A stretch of DNA of 35,180 nt from SBAX01 sp964646605 (GCA_964646605.1 CAZYEX010000010.1:1-35180); one strand, 5' to 3'. Shown: positions 16,714 through 24,856, numbered from the stretch's first letter. Program-made: numbers and translations. The notes: a model not told the origin generated them from the sequence alone.

Positions 16714-16792
16714 AGATGCACTGAGCGGACGATGCGCCGGGGCATACGAAGCCATCCGGATGAACACGAGTTACGCACAAAGGAGATGCAAC

Positions 16793-17275
16793 ATGGTCCA
16801 GAAACGAACCGGTACATTCCTCACGCTGACGGCCTTGGTCGCGGTCTGGGCTTTGGTGCAGGACGAACCCCGAGTATCAGGCCAAACCCCGCCCACCTGT
16901 CCGGCGCCGGGCGTGGACACCGATCACGACGGGGTCTGCGACAACATTGACAACTGTGTGGCTGACGCGAATGCCAGCCAGGCCGATGCCGATCATGACG
17001 GCGTCGGTGACGTCTGCGATGCTTGCGCGGGTTCGGACATCGGCGGCACGGTCGTCATCGGCAAGTGCGACACGGGCGTGGAGAACACCGTGTCCGACGA
17101 TGGATGCACGAAAGCAGACGCCGTGGATGCCTGTGCCGCCGGGGCCCGCAACCACGGTCAATTCGTTCGCTGCGTCGCCCTGCTGGCACGGGGTTGGAAG
17201 CAAGCGGGCGAAATCAACGGTATCGGCAAGATCATGCGCTGCGCCGCCCGCGCCGACATCCCGCCGGGCGAATAG
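16793..17275 (+). CDS. Exported thrombospondin type 3 repeat protein
   Basis: A 160-residue protein with a signal peptide (hydrophobic stretch LTLTALVAVWALV, residues about 9-21). A calcium-binding thrombospondin type 3 segment follows, with DTDHDGVCDNIDNC and DADHDGVGDVCDAC at about residues 40-78. The remainder is Cys-rich with a helix (NHGQFVRCVALLARGWKQ). Such repeats are common in surface and secreted proteins and bind Ca2+. The start is ATG 16793, because AAAGGAG lies 7 nt upstream; longer frames upstream are shadows. An intrinsic terminator follows at 17339. It is divergent from the pseudopilin operon, which might secrete it, but that is a guess. Confidence 0.85.
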   Translation: MVQKRTGTFLTLTALVAVWALVQDEPRVSGQTPPTCPAPGVDTDHDGVCDNIDNCVADANASQADADHDGVGDVCDACAGSDIGGTVVIGKCDTGVENTVSDDGCTKADAVDACAAGARNHGQFVRCVALLARGWKQAGEINGIGKIMRCAARADIPPGE

Positions 17276-17338
17276 TTCACGCTCCTTTTCCCGCACGTCG
17301 CGGAAGGCACGCGTTGGATGGAATTTGACGGTCTCGAC

Positions 17339-17364
17339 CGCCGCCCCGTGCGGCGGTTTTTTTG
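17339..17364 (+). terminator. Intrinsic terminator after the thrombospondin-type gene
   Basis: Perfect 7-bp stem CCGCCGC (17339-17345) and GCGGCGG (17351-17357), loop CCCGT, followed by seven T. Confidence 0.9.
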
Positions 17365-17492
17365 TCACTCGTCCAGCCCTATGGGTCGCTTCCAACCCCT
17401 TTTTGGGACGGATTCCGAAAGGTGCGCCCGCCGGAACTTTGTAAACGCGGTTGGCCGATATATCCTGACGGGAAGGCCCAAAGGAGAACGCC

Positions 17493-18590
17493 GTGGTCAA
17501 GAAGAGTCCGTCACCCAAAAAACCGAGTCTGCGCAAGGAGTCCTACGACTTCCTCAAGTCTATCCAGGAAACTCCGTCGCCTTCGGGTTTTGAGCAGCCC
17601 GTGCAACGACTCGTCCGCCAAAGGATGAAACCCTTCGCGGACACCATCGAAACGGATGTACACGGCAACGTGATCGTGGGGCTGAATCCCAAGGGCAGTC
17701 CGCGGGTGATGCTGGCGGGCCACTGCGACCAGATCGGGTTGATGGTCAACTACATCGACGACAACGGGTTCATCTTTTTCTCCGCCATCGGAGGCATCGA
17801 CCCATCGGTGTTGCCCGGTCTGCGCGTCGCGGTTCACACAACACACGGGCCTGTGGAAGGCGTCATCGGACGACGGCCCATCCACGTGCTCAAGCCTGAG
17901 GAGCGCGGGGCGAAGATCGAACTCCGCGAACTCTGGATCGACATCGGGGCCAAGAACAAAAAGGAAACGCAGCAGATCGTCGGCATCGGCGATCCCATTA
18001 CGTTCCGTCTGGAAATGGCCCATTTGGGAAACGACCTCGTCGTGTCGCCGGCCTTCGACAACAAATGCGGGACCTTCATTGTGATGGAAGCTCTGCGGCT
18101 TTGCTCCGAGCGGCGGATCCAATGCGCGCTGTTCGCCGTCAGCACGGTGCAGGAGGAAGTAGGATTGCGCGGGGCGCGGACGGCCAGCTTCGGGATCGAC
18201 CCACAGGTGGGCATCGCCGTGGACGTGACCCACGCCACCGACTATCCGGACATCGACAAGCGGGTCAACGGCGAAATCAAGATCGGCCTGGGACCCACCA
18301 TCGCCCGCGGTCCGAACATCAATCCGAAGCTGGAGGACCTTCTGGTCAGCACGGCCAAGAGAAAAAAACTGCCCTTCCAGCGCGAAGCCGAGCCCGCGGG
18401 CACGGGCACCGACGCCAACGCCATCCAACTCAATCGCGCCGGGGTGGCCACGGCCTTGCTTGGAATCCCCAACCGCTACATGCACACGCCCGTCGAGGTG
18501 GTCAGCCTTTCCGACCTCGACACCGCCGCGAGACTCCTCGCCGAAACCATCGCCGTCATCGACAAGAAGACCCGATTCATCCCCGACTAA
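17493..18590 (+). CDS. M42 family metallopeptidase (glutamyl aminopeptidase/CelM-like)
   Basis: A 365-residue cytosolic aminopeptidase of the M42 family, which usually forms tetrahedral dodecamers and trims peptides from the N-terminus. The two-metal site is complete: His77 (AGHCDQIG), bridging Asp189 (SPAFDNKCG), catalytic Glu221 and ligand Glu222 (VQEEVGLRGA), Asp244 (AVDVTHATD) and His331 (MHTPVEV). Length is normal. The start is a GTG at 17493 with AAAGGAG 6 nt upstream. It stands alone, with terminators or repeats on both sides. The precise peptide preference cannot be read from sequence. Confidence 0.95.
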   Translation: MVKKSPSPKKPSLRKESYDFLKSIQETPSPSGFEQPVQRLVRQRMKPFADTIETDVHGNVIVGLNPKGSPRVMLAGHCDQIGLMVNYIDDNGFIFFSAIGGIDPSVLPGLRVAVHTTHGPVEGVIGRRPIHVLKPEERGAKIELRELWIDIGAKNKKETQQIVGIGDPITFRLEMAHLGNDLVVSPAFDNKCGTFIVMEALRLCSERRIQCALFAVSTVQEEVGLRGARTASFGIDPQVGIAVDVTHATDYPDIDKRVNGEIKIGLGPTIARGPNINPKLEDLLVSTAKRKKLPFQREAEPAGTGTDANAIQLNRAGVATALLGIPNRYMHTPVEVVSLSDLDTAARLLAETIAVIDKKTRFIPD

Positions 18591-18861
18591 CGCCAGCAGG
18601 CGTCTGGAATCGTCCCTCCGACCGCGAGGGACACCAAGATTCCATGGGAAAAATCGAATGTCCCCGTCTGTCCCCCCGTGTGTCCCCGTTCTCGGTCTTT
18701 GCCAACGCAAGGGAAGGGGTTACGATGATTGAGGGCGTGACGGGCTGATCCGAAAGGCAATGCTTGTGACCGTGCCGGAACGTGCAGTCTATCATCGTGA
18801 CCCCGCTCATCGCAACGCGCTGGATGGGCCACCTGGCCTTGTCCCAATCAAATAGTCCTCG
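18591..18861. other. Gene-poor spacer with repeat-like sequence
   Basis: No credible gene. Near 18612-18632 a short hairpin (TCCCTC...GAGGGA) is visible. The segment 18655-18690 has runs of GTCCCC that recall the boundaries of REP-associated transposase elements, but no transposase reading frame could be read. Confidence 0.35.
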
Positions 18862-19362
18862 CTAGCCCCAAATTAGAAATCTAATGACCGCGACGGGCAG
18901 GTAGATTGCAGCCGCGTAATAAACGAGTGGTATCGGAAGGAGGGCCCAAGTCGCGCTCTGAAGCGGTGCTACGTAGTGGATGATGGAGGGTGGTTCCGGC
19001 GAGGTAGAAATAAGTCCAAAGACGGCATCGAGAACCATGACAGCGGACATCGCCACGATACAGGCGAGAACCTCCGTGAGCCGAGATTCTGAGCCGGGTT
19101 GCAGCAGCCATTGACCTGGCAACAGGGCGAGACAACCAGCACCTCCGAAAAAAAGGACCTTAATTATGGAAAGTCGGACATCCGACCACTTAGGGTCTCG
19201 ACGTAGGTACTCTCTCGAGGTAAGGCTGGTCTCTAGCTCAGCGAGCCGCTGAGCGTCGAGCCATTTTGCTCGTTCTTGCGGGTCGGGGCTCTGAATCGGC
19301 GAGCTCACTTGGAGTCCTCCTCGAGTCAAGGCGGTCAAATCATCGTCTAACTCTAGGGCCAC
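18862..19362 (-). CDS. Membrane protein of unknown function
   Basis: A 166-residue protein with a soluble, charged N-terminal third (SPDPQERAKWLDAQRLAELE is helix-like) and then three or four hydrophobic segments: IIKVLFFGGAGCLALLPGQW, VLACIVAMSAVMVLDAVFGL and WALLPIPLVYYAAAIYLPVAVIRFLIW. No family recognised. The gene and its upstream flank (to about 19625) are noticeably less GC-rich than the rest of the window, and the codon choice looks less biased, which fits recent acquisition. The start codon is not supported by a strong ribosome-binding site. Confidence 0.6.
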   Translation of the reverse strand: MALELDDDLTALTRGGLQVSSPIQSPDPQERAKWLDAQRLAELETSLTSREYLRRDPKWSDVRLSIIKVLFFGGAGCLALLPGQWLLQPGSESRLTEVLACIVAMSAVMVLDAVFGLISTSPEPPSIIHYVAPLQSATWALLPIPLVYYAAAIYLPVAVIRFLIWG

Positions 19363-19625
19363 CTGCGATTCCGTCGCATGGTGTTAGCCGACTGGATGGG
19401 TAGCATCCCAGGGCGAAAAACGCCATCTGAATAAAATTGCGCTGGCATTGGGTGCGCAAGCCGTTAAACGTGGAGGCTAAAGTTTTTCCCATGAAACGGA
19501 GGCTATGTTGACCGACTATCCAGATTCCATGACTGGAGATATTCGTCACTTCAAGCGCTGAAGTGTGCGTTCCAGGCGGACGTGATTTCATCGTAGTGCT
19601 CCTCGATGATCCATCCTCTTCCGGT

Positions 19626-21350
19626 TCAATATCGCGGGACGATCCCGAGTTCCTGGGCCTGACGGCGGATAGAGGGTACGCCGAGGACTTCTTCCAACAT
19701 GGCATCGGAGAGCAGGTCCCAGACATTGGGCGGGAGAACGGGCTTGACCGAGGCGTCCGTGTCGTTGGGATCGGTGAGCATGAACAGCAACTCGGTCAGT
19801 CCGCTGGCCTCATACACGGGTCCGGTTGCCCAACCGTCGCCGTCCTGATCCACATAGGGATCGGAAGCGAAAATCTCCGCCAGGTCGAACAGCGGCGCGG
19901 TCACGCCAAGGGTCTCGTTGATGTGCGATAGAACGAAGTTGGCGATGAGCGCCTGCCCGGTGAAGCCGGGATGGACGCCGTCCAGGGAAAATCCTCCGCC
20001 GCGGGTCCATTTTCGGTTGAGGGTCCGGCCCGCGATTTCGAGCGGTGTTTTCCCGGTGAAGGCGTCGTTGAGGAATTCTCCCACGCCGACGAGATGAACC
20101 GCCGGGCCGAACTGCGCAGCCAGATCGCGGATGGCCGCGTTGTAGGAATCAATGCGGGCCATGATGAACTGTTGCTCGGCCTGCGACAACACCATGTCGT
20201 CGCGCTGCACGCCGTCCGTTTCGAGGACTCCGTTGATGTATTCCACCGAATACCCGCTGTGCAGAAGGGTATACATGAAACCGAAGGTGAGCAGGGAAAC
20301 GCGGTCGCCGCGTAAGGGATCGGTGATTGGTTCGCCGATCGGCGCTACCCGCTGGAACGTTGCCGGAACACTGTAGGCCGGATCGAGTTGCCGCAGATAG
20401 AACTCCAGGTCCTCGGAATCGAAGAGGTAACCCACGGCGCTATAGTACGGCAGCGTGAGCAGGAACAGCTCGACGTTGCCCGGTTCAAACGCGGGATGTT
20501 GCGTAAGGCGATCGAGAACGTGGCGATACTGATCGACGAAGTCTTCCGTTTCGGTGAGGTGCTGGACGATCTTGTGGTAAGCGTAGGCGTCGGTCGAAAA
20601 AATGCCGGCGTCTTGCGCGACGCGAAGGAGGAAGCGCAGATCGCGGTTGATCTCCGGCTCGATCTGCTCCACGGGAACGGGCATATAGGTCGGGTTCTCG
20701 CCGCCGCTGCCCAGGGCGGCGCTGCTCGATTCGTTGTTGCCGATCCACAGAATGGCGACGGCGCGGTCCTTGCCGTCCACGGCGGCGAATTCCCCCATTA
20801 ACCACTCCGCGGCGTCAACCTGTGACACCGACATGCGGGCCCGCAGGTTGATCGGATACATCACCTTGTCGGACTTGGAATCCAATTTGCGAGGCAGACG
20901 GACGTCGCAGAGGTAGTCCTCGTTGAGGAACGACTCGTCGGCCCCGACACGTTTGTAATACTCGATTCCCTCGATGGAAAAGGTGTTGGCCCCGTCCACG
21001 GCCACATTCGTGGGAATGCGAAAGGGCATCAGCCGTTCTTGCTGCTCATCGAAGAGCGGTTGAGAAAAACGCAGCGGCATCACCTGTTCCAAGGAGTCGG
21101 CGATGCGTTGCAGGTAGGCGTTTAGCGTGTTGATGGAGTTGTTGGTCCCGTCCATCGTGCCGTGCGTGAGGCTGTCGCCGATTCCGATCAGCGTGGTGGT
21201 TGTGCCTTCGAAGGGCTTGATCGCGCGGCCTTCGCGGGGGGTCATGCGATCGACGGATCGACCCGGATCGCCGATGCTGAATTCCACGCCAGCAGCAACT
21301 GCCACCAGACAGATCAGACCGACCACGAGATGAAAACGCGTCGATTTCAT
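19626..21350 (-). CDS. Large secreted SGNH/GDSL-type hydrolase
   Basis: A 574-residue exported lipase/esterase-like protein. A signal peptide (MKSTRFHLVVGLICLVAVAAG) is followed by SGNH block I, LIGIGDSLTHG, with the nucleophile Ser60. A block III-like WIGNNES lies in the middle, and the catalytic Asp-His pair is in SLDGVHPGFTGQALIANF. The protein is about twice the length of typical SGNH hydrolases, with a long helical insertion between blocks and a C-terminal extension containing VDQDGDGWATGP. It may act on lipids or acetylated polysaccharide outside the cytoplasm. I start at ATG 21350 because a TTG at 21386 would put residues before the signal peptide; the ribosome-binding site is weak. 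Confidence 0.85.
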   Translation of the reverse strand: MKSTRFHLVVGLICLVAVAAGVEFSIGDPGRSVDRMTPREGRAIKPFEGTTTTLIGIGDSLTHGTMDGTNNSINTLNAYLQRIADSLEQVMPLRFSQPLFDEQQERLMPFRIPTNVAVDGANTFSIEGIEYYKRVGADESFLNEDYLCDVRLPRKLDSKSDKVMYPINLRARMSVSQVDAAEWLMGEFAAVDGKDRAVAILWIGNNESSSAALGSGGENPTYMPVPVEQIEPEINRDLRFLLRVAQDAGIFSTDAYAYHKIVQHLTETEDFVDQYRHVLDRLTQHPAFEPGNVELFLLTLPYYSAVGYLFDSEDLEFYLRQLDPAYSVPATFQRVAPIGEPITDPLRGDRVSLLTFGFMYTLLHSGYSVEYINGVLETDGVQRDDMVLSQAEQQFIMARIDSYNAAIRDLAAQFGPAVHLVGVGEFLNDAFTGKTPLEIAGRTLNRKWTRGGGFSLDGVHPGFTGQALIANFVLSHINETLGVTAPLFDLAEIFASDPYVDQDGDGWATGPVYEASGLTELLFMLTDPNDTDASVKPVLPPNVWDLLSDAMLEEVLGVPSIRRQAQELGIVPRY

Positions 21351-21413
21351 GGCGCGATCGTAGCAGGTCGGCACGCCTGCGGTCAACGGAAAAGAGTGAC
21401 GTTCGGCTCGGCC

Positions 21414-21617
21414 CTATTTTTTCTTGCCCAGACCGAGCAAGGAGCGGGTCAGTCACAACCCCGTAGCGCCCGAGGCGAAAGACATCAGACCCAAGGCCAG
21501 CAGCACAACGCCCGTCACTTGCGTGAGTCCCGCCCAGAGCGACGCGACCCCAAGGGCCAAGCCGATCACGACGCGCGCCCAGCGCCAGGGGTTGCTCAGG
21601 TTCGGTTCGAGTTTCAT
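21414..21617 (-). CDS. Candidate selenoprotein: YgaP/DUF2892-like small membrane protein with in-frame UGA
   Basis: A 67-codon frame read through a TGA at codon 55 (21455-21453) and ending at TAG (21416-21414). Two hydrophobic segments (VVIGLALGVASLWAG and VTGVVLLALGLMSFASG) are followed by GATGL, UGA, LTRSLLGLGKKK. YgaP/DUF2892 membrane proteins end in a TGxxGxCPxYxLLG pattern. Here the UGA falls on that Cys, with the LLG seven positions before the end of the pattern still in register. A hairpin like a bacterial SECIS follows directly (separate entry). Without recoding it would be a 54-residue protein that loses the conserved end. The ATG at 21617 has only a weak ribosome-binding site. It lies 63 bp upstream of the SGNH hydrolase on the same strand. 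Family assignment is from pattern memory; Sec insertion is inferred. Confidence 0.7.
21423..21441 (-). promoter_or_regulatory. SECIS-like hairpin after the UGA codon
   Basis: In the mRNA (minus strand) CUUGCUC pairs with GGGCAAG over 7 bp (one U-G) and closes the loop GGUCU (21434-21430). There are 18 nt between the UGA and the first loop G. As I recall the E. coli fdhF SECIS, its apical loop contains GGUCU, also 18 nt after the UGA. The bulged U of the fdhF helix is not evident here. Confidence 0.6.
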
Positions 21618-21873
21618 ACGTAACGCATCCGTGGAACCAGAAAGTCCAGGCTCATCCTATCCGCGTCCGACCCTTTCGCCAGCTTTCGACTCCCGGCCCC
21701 GACGCGACTGACGCGTAAGAACGGGTCTGAACCCAGGGGGCTTGCAAACGCGGGGCCTGGACGTTAGCATCCGCGTTTGGAATCCGGTTCTTATCCCACA
21801 CGAATGACCGACGCTCGATCGGTTGGGCGAGGTGGGCGAGTCGCAGCACGTAGGGTGCAGAAAGGCGGTCGGC

Positions 21874-22311
21874 TTGCGAGCCACGGCAGAGCAGCAGATT
21901 TCCGCGTTCCTGGCCAACAAGCCCGGAGTGGTGGCGCATTTGTGCGCCGCCCTCGCGGAGCGCGGCGTGAACATCCTGGCCCTGACCGTCCTGGACACCG
22001 TCGATATCGGCACCGTCCGGCTGGTGGTGGACAACGTCGAGGTCGCCCGCGAGGCGCTCGATAGCGCCGGGGCGGCCTATGTCGATGTCCCCGTGATCGC
22101 CATCCCCATCCGCAACTCCGCGGGAGGGTTCGCGCGGATCGCGCGGACGCTGGCCGCCGGCAACATCAACATCGAATACGCCTACGCGACCACGGCGCCC
22201 GGGTCGGACCAGAGCTTGGGCATCTTCCGCGTCTCGGATCACGAAGCCGCTTTGGAACTCGACTTCGATGTCGAACTCCCCGAGCCGGCGCTGGCCGGCG
22301 TGCGAAGGTAA
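21874..22311 (+). CDS. Tandem ACT-domain protein
   Basis: A 145-residue protein made of two ACT domains, small regulatory modules that bind amino acids. The first begins ISAFLANKPGVVAHLCAALAERGVNI and the second VIAIPIRNSAGGFARIARTLAAGNINIEY. There is no catalytic domain, so it is probably a stand-alone amino-acid sensor acting on a partner enzyme. The start is uncertain: I chose TTG 21874 with AAAGGCGG upstream; TTG 21823 and GTG 21832 are alternatives in frame. Its last 73 bp overlap the 3' end of rsmJ on the other strand. The 256-bp region to the divergent UGA-containing gene must hold both promoters. Confidence 0.85.
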   Translation: MRATAEQQISAFLANKPGVVAHLCAALAERGVNILALTVLDTVDIGTVRLVVDNVEVAREALDSAGAAYVDVPVIAIPIRNSAGGFARIARTLAAGNINIEYAYATTAPGSDQSLGIFRVSDHEAALELDFDVELPEPALAGVRR

Positions 22312-23111
22312 ACGTCGTAGCGAACCGTTCGTCCGCGAAAGCAAAGCGAGACATCCTCCGCCAGCGGCGGCGCCTCGCGATGCCGCTTGACCACCACGCG
22401 CTTCAAGGCCGCGTCCCGTGCGACACGCAACAGCTCCGCGGCGTCCCCGTCGTCGCCGACAAGCCGCCTCAGGATCCGCATCTCCTTTTTCGCCAGGGCC
22501 GAGCGCTGCGACTCGGGATACATGGGGTCTAGGTAGACGACGTCGGGACGCTCTCGATCCGGCAGGCGCAACAGATAGTCGCGCGAGTCAGCGGTCACCG
22601 GCTTGATCCGATCGAGGATGCGATCCAAAGCCGCACTGTGACCGCTCGCGCGGCGGATTCCATCGGCTAGCAGAAGACCCAAGACCGGAGATCGTTCCAC
22701 GGCGGCGACTTCGCAGCCTAGACATGCCAACAGAAAGGCATCGCGCCCAAGTCCTGCGGTGGCATCCACGACTCGAAACGACGGCCCGCGAAGTCCGACG
22801 GCTCGGGCGATCGGCTGGCGACGGCTCTGCCCGGACATCCGCCGCCAACCTGTCGGTCCATGTACGAAGTCGACCACGATGGGGCGGGATCGGACTGAGG
22901 TCGCCTCTCTCAGTTCCAGACCGCTCGCGGCGCACACCAGTACGAGTTCGACCCCGGCGGGAATCGACTCGCCCTCGAAAAACGGCACTCCCAGCTCCAC
23001 AGCCAATGCTTCCCCCTCGGCCCGTCGAGTGGGGTCGACGCAGGCCAAAGTCACCGACAAGGCTGCGGAATCCGAAGGAAGCGCGTCCGAGGGTCGGTCA
23101 GCGGGAGTCAC
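22239..23111 (-). CDS. rsmJ: 16S rRNA (guanine1516-N2)-methyltransferase RsmJ
   Basis: Transfers a methyl group from S-adenosylmethionine to N2 of G1516 in 16S rRNA. The 290-residue product has the family's motifs in order: VVDATAGLGRDAFLLACLGCEVAAVERSP (SAM site), the catalytic-type VYLDPMYP, SQRSALAKKEMRILRRLVG, and KRVVVKRHREAPPLA near the C-terminus. It is slightly longer than the E. coli enzyme because of an N-terminal Thr/Ala/Ser-rich lead and a Ser-rich tail; the tail is encoded in the part that overlaps the ACT gene. The start is GTG 23111, 22 bp after the exosortase partner gene, so it is probably the last gene of that operon. Confidence 0.93.
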   Translation of the reverse strand: MTPADRPSDALPSDSAALSVTLACVDPTRRAEGEALAVELGVPFFEGESIPAGVELVLVCAASGLELREATSVRSRPIVVDFVHGPTGWRRMSGQSRRQPIARAVGLRGPSFRVVDATAGLGRDAFLLACLGCEVAAVERSPVLGLLLADGIRRASGHSAALDRILDRIKPVTADSRDYLLRLPDRERPDVVYLDPMYPESQRSALAKKEMRILRRLVGDDGDAAELLRVARDAALKRVVVKRHREAPPLAEDVSLCFRGRTVRYDVYLRTPASAGSGSSTSKSSSKAAS

Positions 23112-23133
23112 GCGGGCAGCTCGTTGGTCGTCG

Positions 23134-23751
23134 TCATAACGAAGCGGGCGAAGCCCTCTCGGAAAGCAGCGCCTGCCAGTCGTCGCGCCGGAAGGTCGTC
23201 ACAATCCATACGAAGATCGGAGCGATGTAGGCCGTCACCGGCGACATGCCGATCACATTGAGAAAAATGAGAAGGGCGCCCTTGGTCCAAGGCCCGAAGG
23301 TGAACACCGCCAGCGGGTTGGCGTCGCTGAAAGCATCCAGCAGTCGCAGCGCCAACTCCAATCCGGCGAAAGCGCTCATCAAAATGACGCCGCCCAGGAG
23401 TGCCCAGCCGCGCCGCCGCCACGGGACAGGCGTGGCCAGGATCAAGGCCACGACGAACGCGGTCGGAAGATAACCCATCAGCCGACTGTTCATTTCCATG
23501 GTCCCCTTGACGCCGGACTTGACGTTCACGAGAACCGCAACCGTGTCCTTGGCGTCCTTTCCCGTTGGGACGGGAGAAATGGCCTCGAAGTACACGCGGC
23601 CTGCGCCGCCGAACGTGCGGAAGGCGAGATCCCCCGCACCGCGGTAGAGGAACGCATACCCTTGTTGCAGTGGGGGCCAGGGAATCCACAAGAGCGCGTA
23701 GAACAAAACCGTCAGAGCGAAGAACACCACGATGCGCTTAACGCGGAGCAT
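23134..23751 (-). CDS. Exosortase H-associated membrane protein
   Basis: A 205-residue membrane protein with a first hydrophobic segment at residues 7-25, an extracytoplasmic stretch of about 65 residues (containing AVLVNVKSGVKGTMEMNSR), and then three membrane segments around AFVVALILATPV, ALLGGVILMSAFAGLEL and IFLNVIGMSPVTAYIAPIFVW. Proteins of this type are encoded next to exosortase H in other genomes and are named for that association; their mechanism is not known to me. The start overlaps the xrtH stop by 14 bp, implying coupling. The assignment rests on context plus topology. Confidence 0.8.
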   Translation of the reverse strand: MLRVKRIVVFFALTVLFYALLWIPWPPLQQGYAFLYRGAGDLAFRTFGGAGRVYFEAISPVPTGKDAKDTVAVLVNVKSGVKGTMEMNSRLMGYLPTAFVVALILATPVPWRRRGWALLGGVILMSAFAGLELALRLLDAFSDANPLAVFTFGPWTKGALLIFLNVIGMSPVTAYIAPIFVWIVTTFRRDDWQALLSERASPASL

Positions 23752-24370
23752 CGGCGTCGGCGGTTCGCGGGAGCGGCTGGGGCTTCGTGGCCCACAGCGC
23801 CCAGCTCACCCAAAAGAAAAGTGACAACACGATGAACGCGGGCTGCCAGACGTCCACGTGCATGGTCTCGAAGGCCCTGGGCCAATGAATGCCCGTGTAG
23901 TACAGCGAAATGATCCGCACCAGGTTAATCAGCAGCAACAACGACGTCCCCGCGAAGAGCGCGGGAAACTTCGATTTCAAGGTCACCGGAAAAGCCAGGA
24001 CGGCGGCGACGAACAACGCCGCCGGTTCGATCGCGTCGCAGCCGTGGGCGATGTTGATGGAATAGCGCGGCGTGCTAATGGTGGTCTCGTGGTTCGTGGC
24101 CTGCTCGCCGAACCAGTTCAGAATGCTCGTCGAAACCGAGGCGTTGGCCTTCTGCAAACCGGGAAGGGCTTTGCTCTCCAGATAGGGTATGAACGTGCAG
24201 GCGTAGAACGCCCCCATCAAGAACGCGAACAACCCGACGAACTGAAACACCGGCCGCTTGCTGTGAAACCACCCAAACCGCCGCGAACCGGGCGCCTTGC
24301 CCACGCTCGCGTGGACATGCCCTTTGTCACCCTCGCCCGAACTCGCCTTTCGTCGATTCACCCTATCCAC
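23738..24370 (-). CDS. xrtH: Exosortase H (IPTLxxWG-CTERM-specific)
   Basis: Integral-membrane transpeptidase-like protease that recognises and cleaves C-terminal IPTLxxWG sorting signals of exported proteins. The 210-residue product has the exosortase catalytic triad in order: Cys111 in HGCDAIEP, Arg152 in NLVRIISLYYTG and His171 in MHVDVWQP, with about five membrane segments. It is short, like the H subtype. Two proteins with matching C-terminal signals are encoded just upstream on the same strand. The start is GTG 24370 or GTG 24361, the latter with GGTGG upstream. First of three overlapping or closely spaced genes (xrtH, partner, rsmJ). Confidence 0.93.
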   Translation of the reverse strand: MDRVNRRKASSGEGDKGHVHASVGKAPGSRRFGWFHSKRPVFQFVGLFAFLMGAFYACTFIPYLESKALPGLQKANASVSTSILNWFGEQATNHETTISTPRYSINIAHGCDAIEPAALFVAAVLAFPVTLKSKFPALFAGTSLLLLINLVRIISLYYTGIHWPRAFETMHVDVWQPAFIVLSLFFWVSWALWATKPQPLPRTADADAPR

Positions 24371-24383
24371 CCGTTGAAAAACT

Positions 24384-24740
24384 GTAGCGTCACCCCTTGT
24401 GGGTGGCGCGGGCTGCGTTTTGCGTCACCCCTCGTGGGTGGCGAGAAACACCGTTTGCGTCGCACCGGGCGCCACGCGTCCCGCCGCTTACGTGTCTAGC
24501 GTGGTTGGGTACTCACCTGCCGGAGGCAGGTCTGAGAATAGCCCCGCGTTTCAACGCGGGGAAAGATCCGACGAATTACGCACCAGTCCCGGAGGGACGG
24601 CTGAAAGAAAACACTTCCGCTCAGTCGTCCCTCCGGGACTTGCGAAGAATCCCGGACCTCGCAACCCAGCGTTGAAACGCTGGGCTATTCTCATAGCGTC
24701 CCCCCGGGACGCTAAACACATACCGGGCGTTAGCCCGCGC
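24384..24740. repeat. Nested palindromic repeat cluster
   Basis: The 531-bp gap 24371-24901 has no gene. It contains two direct copies of the GTAGCGTCACCCC element (24384-24408, 24422-24443). An outer inverted pair of GTTGAAAC elements follows (24533-24562 and 24665-24695, each a hairpin flanked by TATTCTCA or its complement). An inner pair of 20-base arms lies at 24585-24604 and 24621-24640 (AGTCCCGGAGGGACGGCTGA and its complement with one mismatch, 16-nt loop). GCGTCCCCCCGGGACGC then occupies 24695-24711. The whole 24533-24695 segment is an imperfect long inverted repeat. Confidence 0.8.
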
Positions 24741-24828
24741 CATTGCTCGGTGTGGATTATACCGAACGCTCGCCGAGTCACCACTAAGCAAGCGCTTACA
24801 CGTATTTCGACACGAAAAGGTACGCCCC

Positions 24829-24856
24829 CGCCCGTCGCCCCTTGCGGCGACGGGCG
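24829..24856 (-). terminator. Hairpin after the first IPTL-CTERM gene, probable terminator
   Basis: Perfect 11-bp stem CGCCCGTCGCC (24829-24839) and GGCGACGGGCG (24846-24856), loop of 6 nt, located 45 bp past the IPTL-CTERM stop. On the minus strand TTTT follows about 9 nt after the stem, so termination is plausible but not textbook. Confidence 0.5.

Noticed and set aside
15704..16792. N-terminal extension of the thrombospondin-type protein by more than 360 codons
   Set aside because: It runs antisense to two pseudopilin genes, and a strong AAAGGAG site with ATG 16793 starts a normal signal peptide.
18644..18748. Short frame with a possible transposase remnant
   Set aside because: No transposase motif could be read in any frame; only GTCCCC-rich repeat-like sequence is present.
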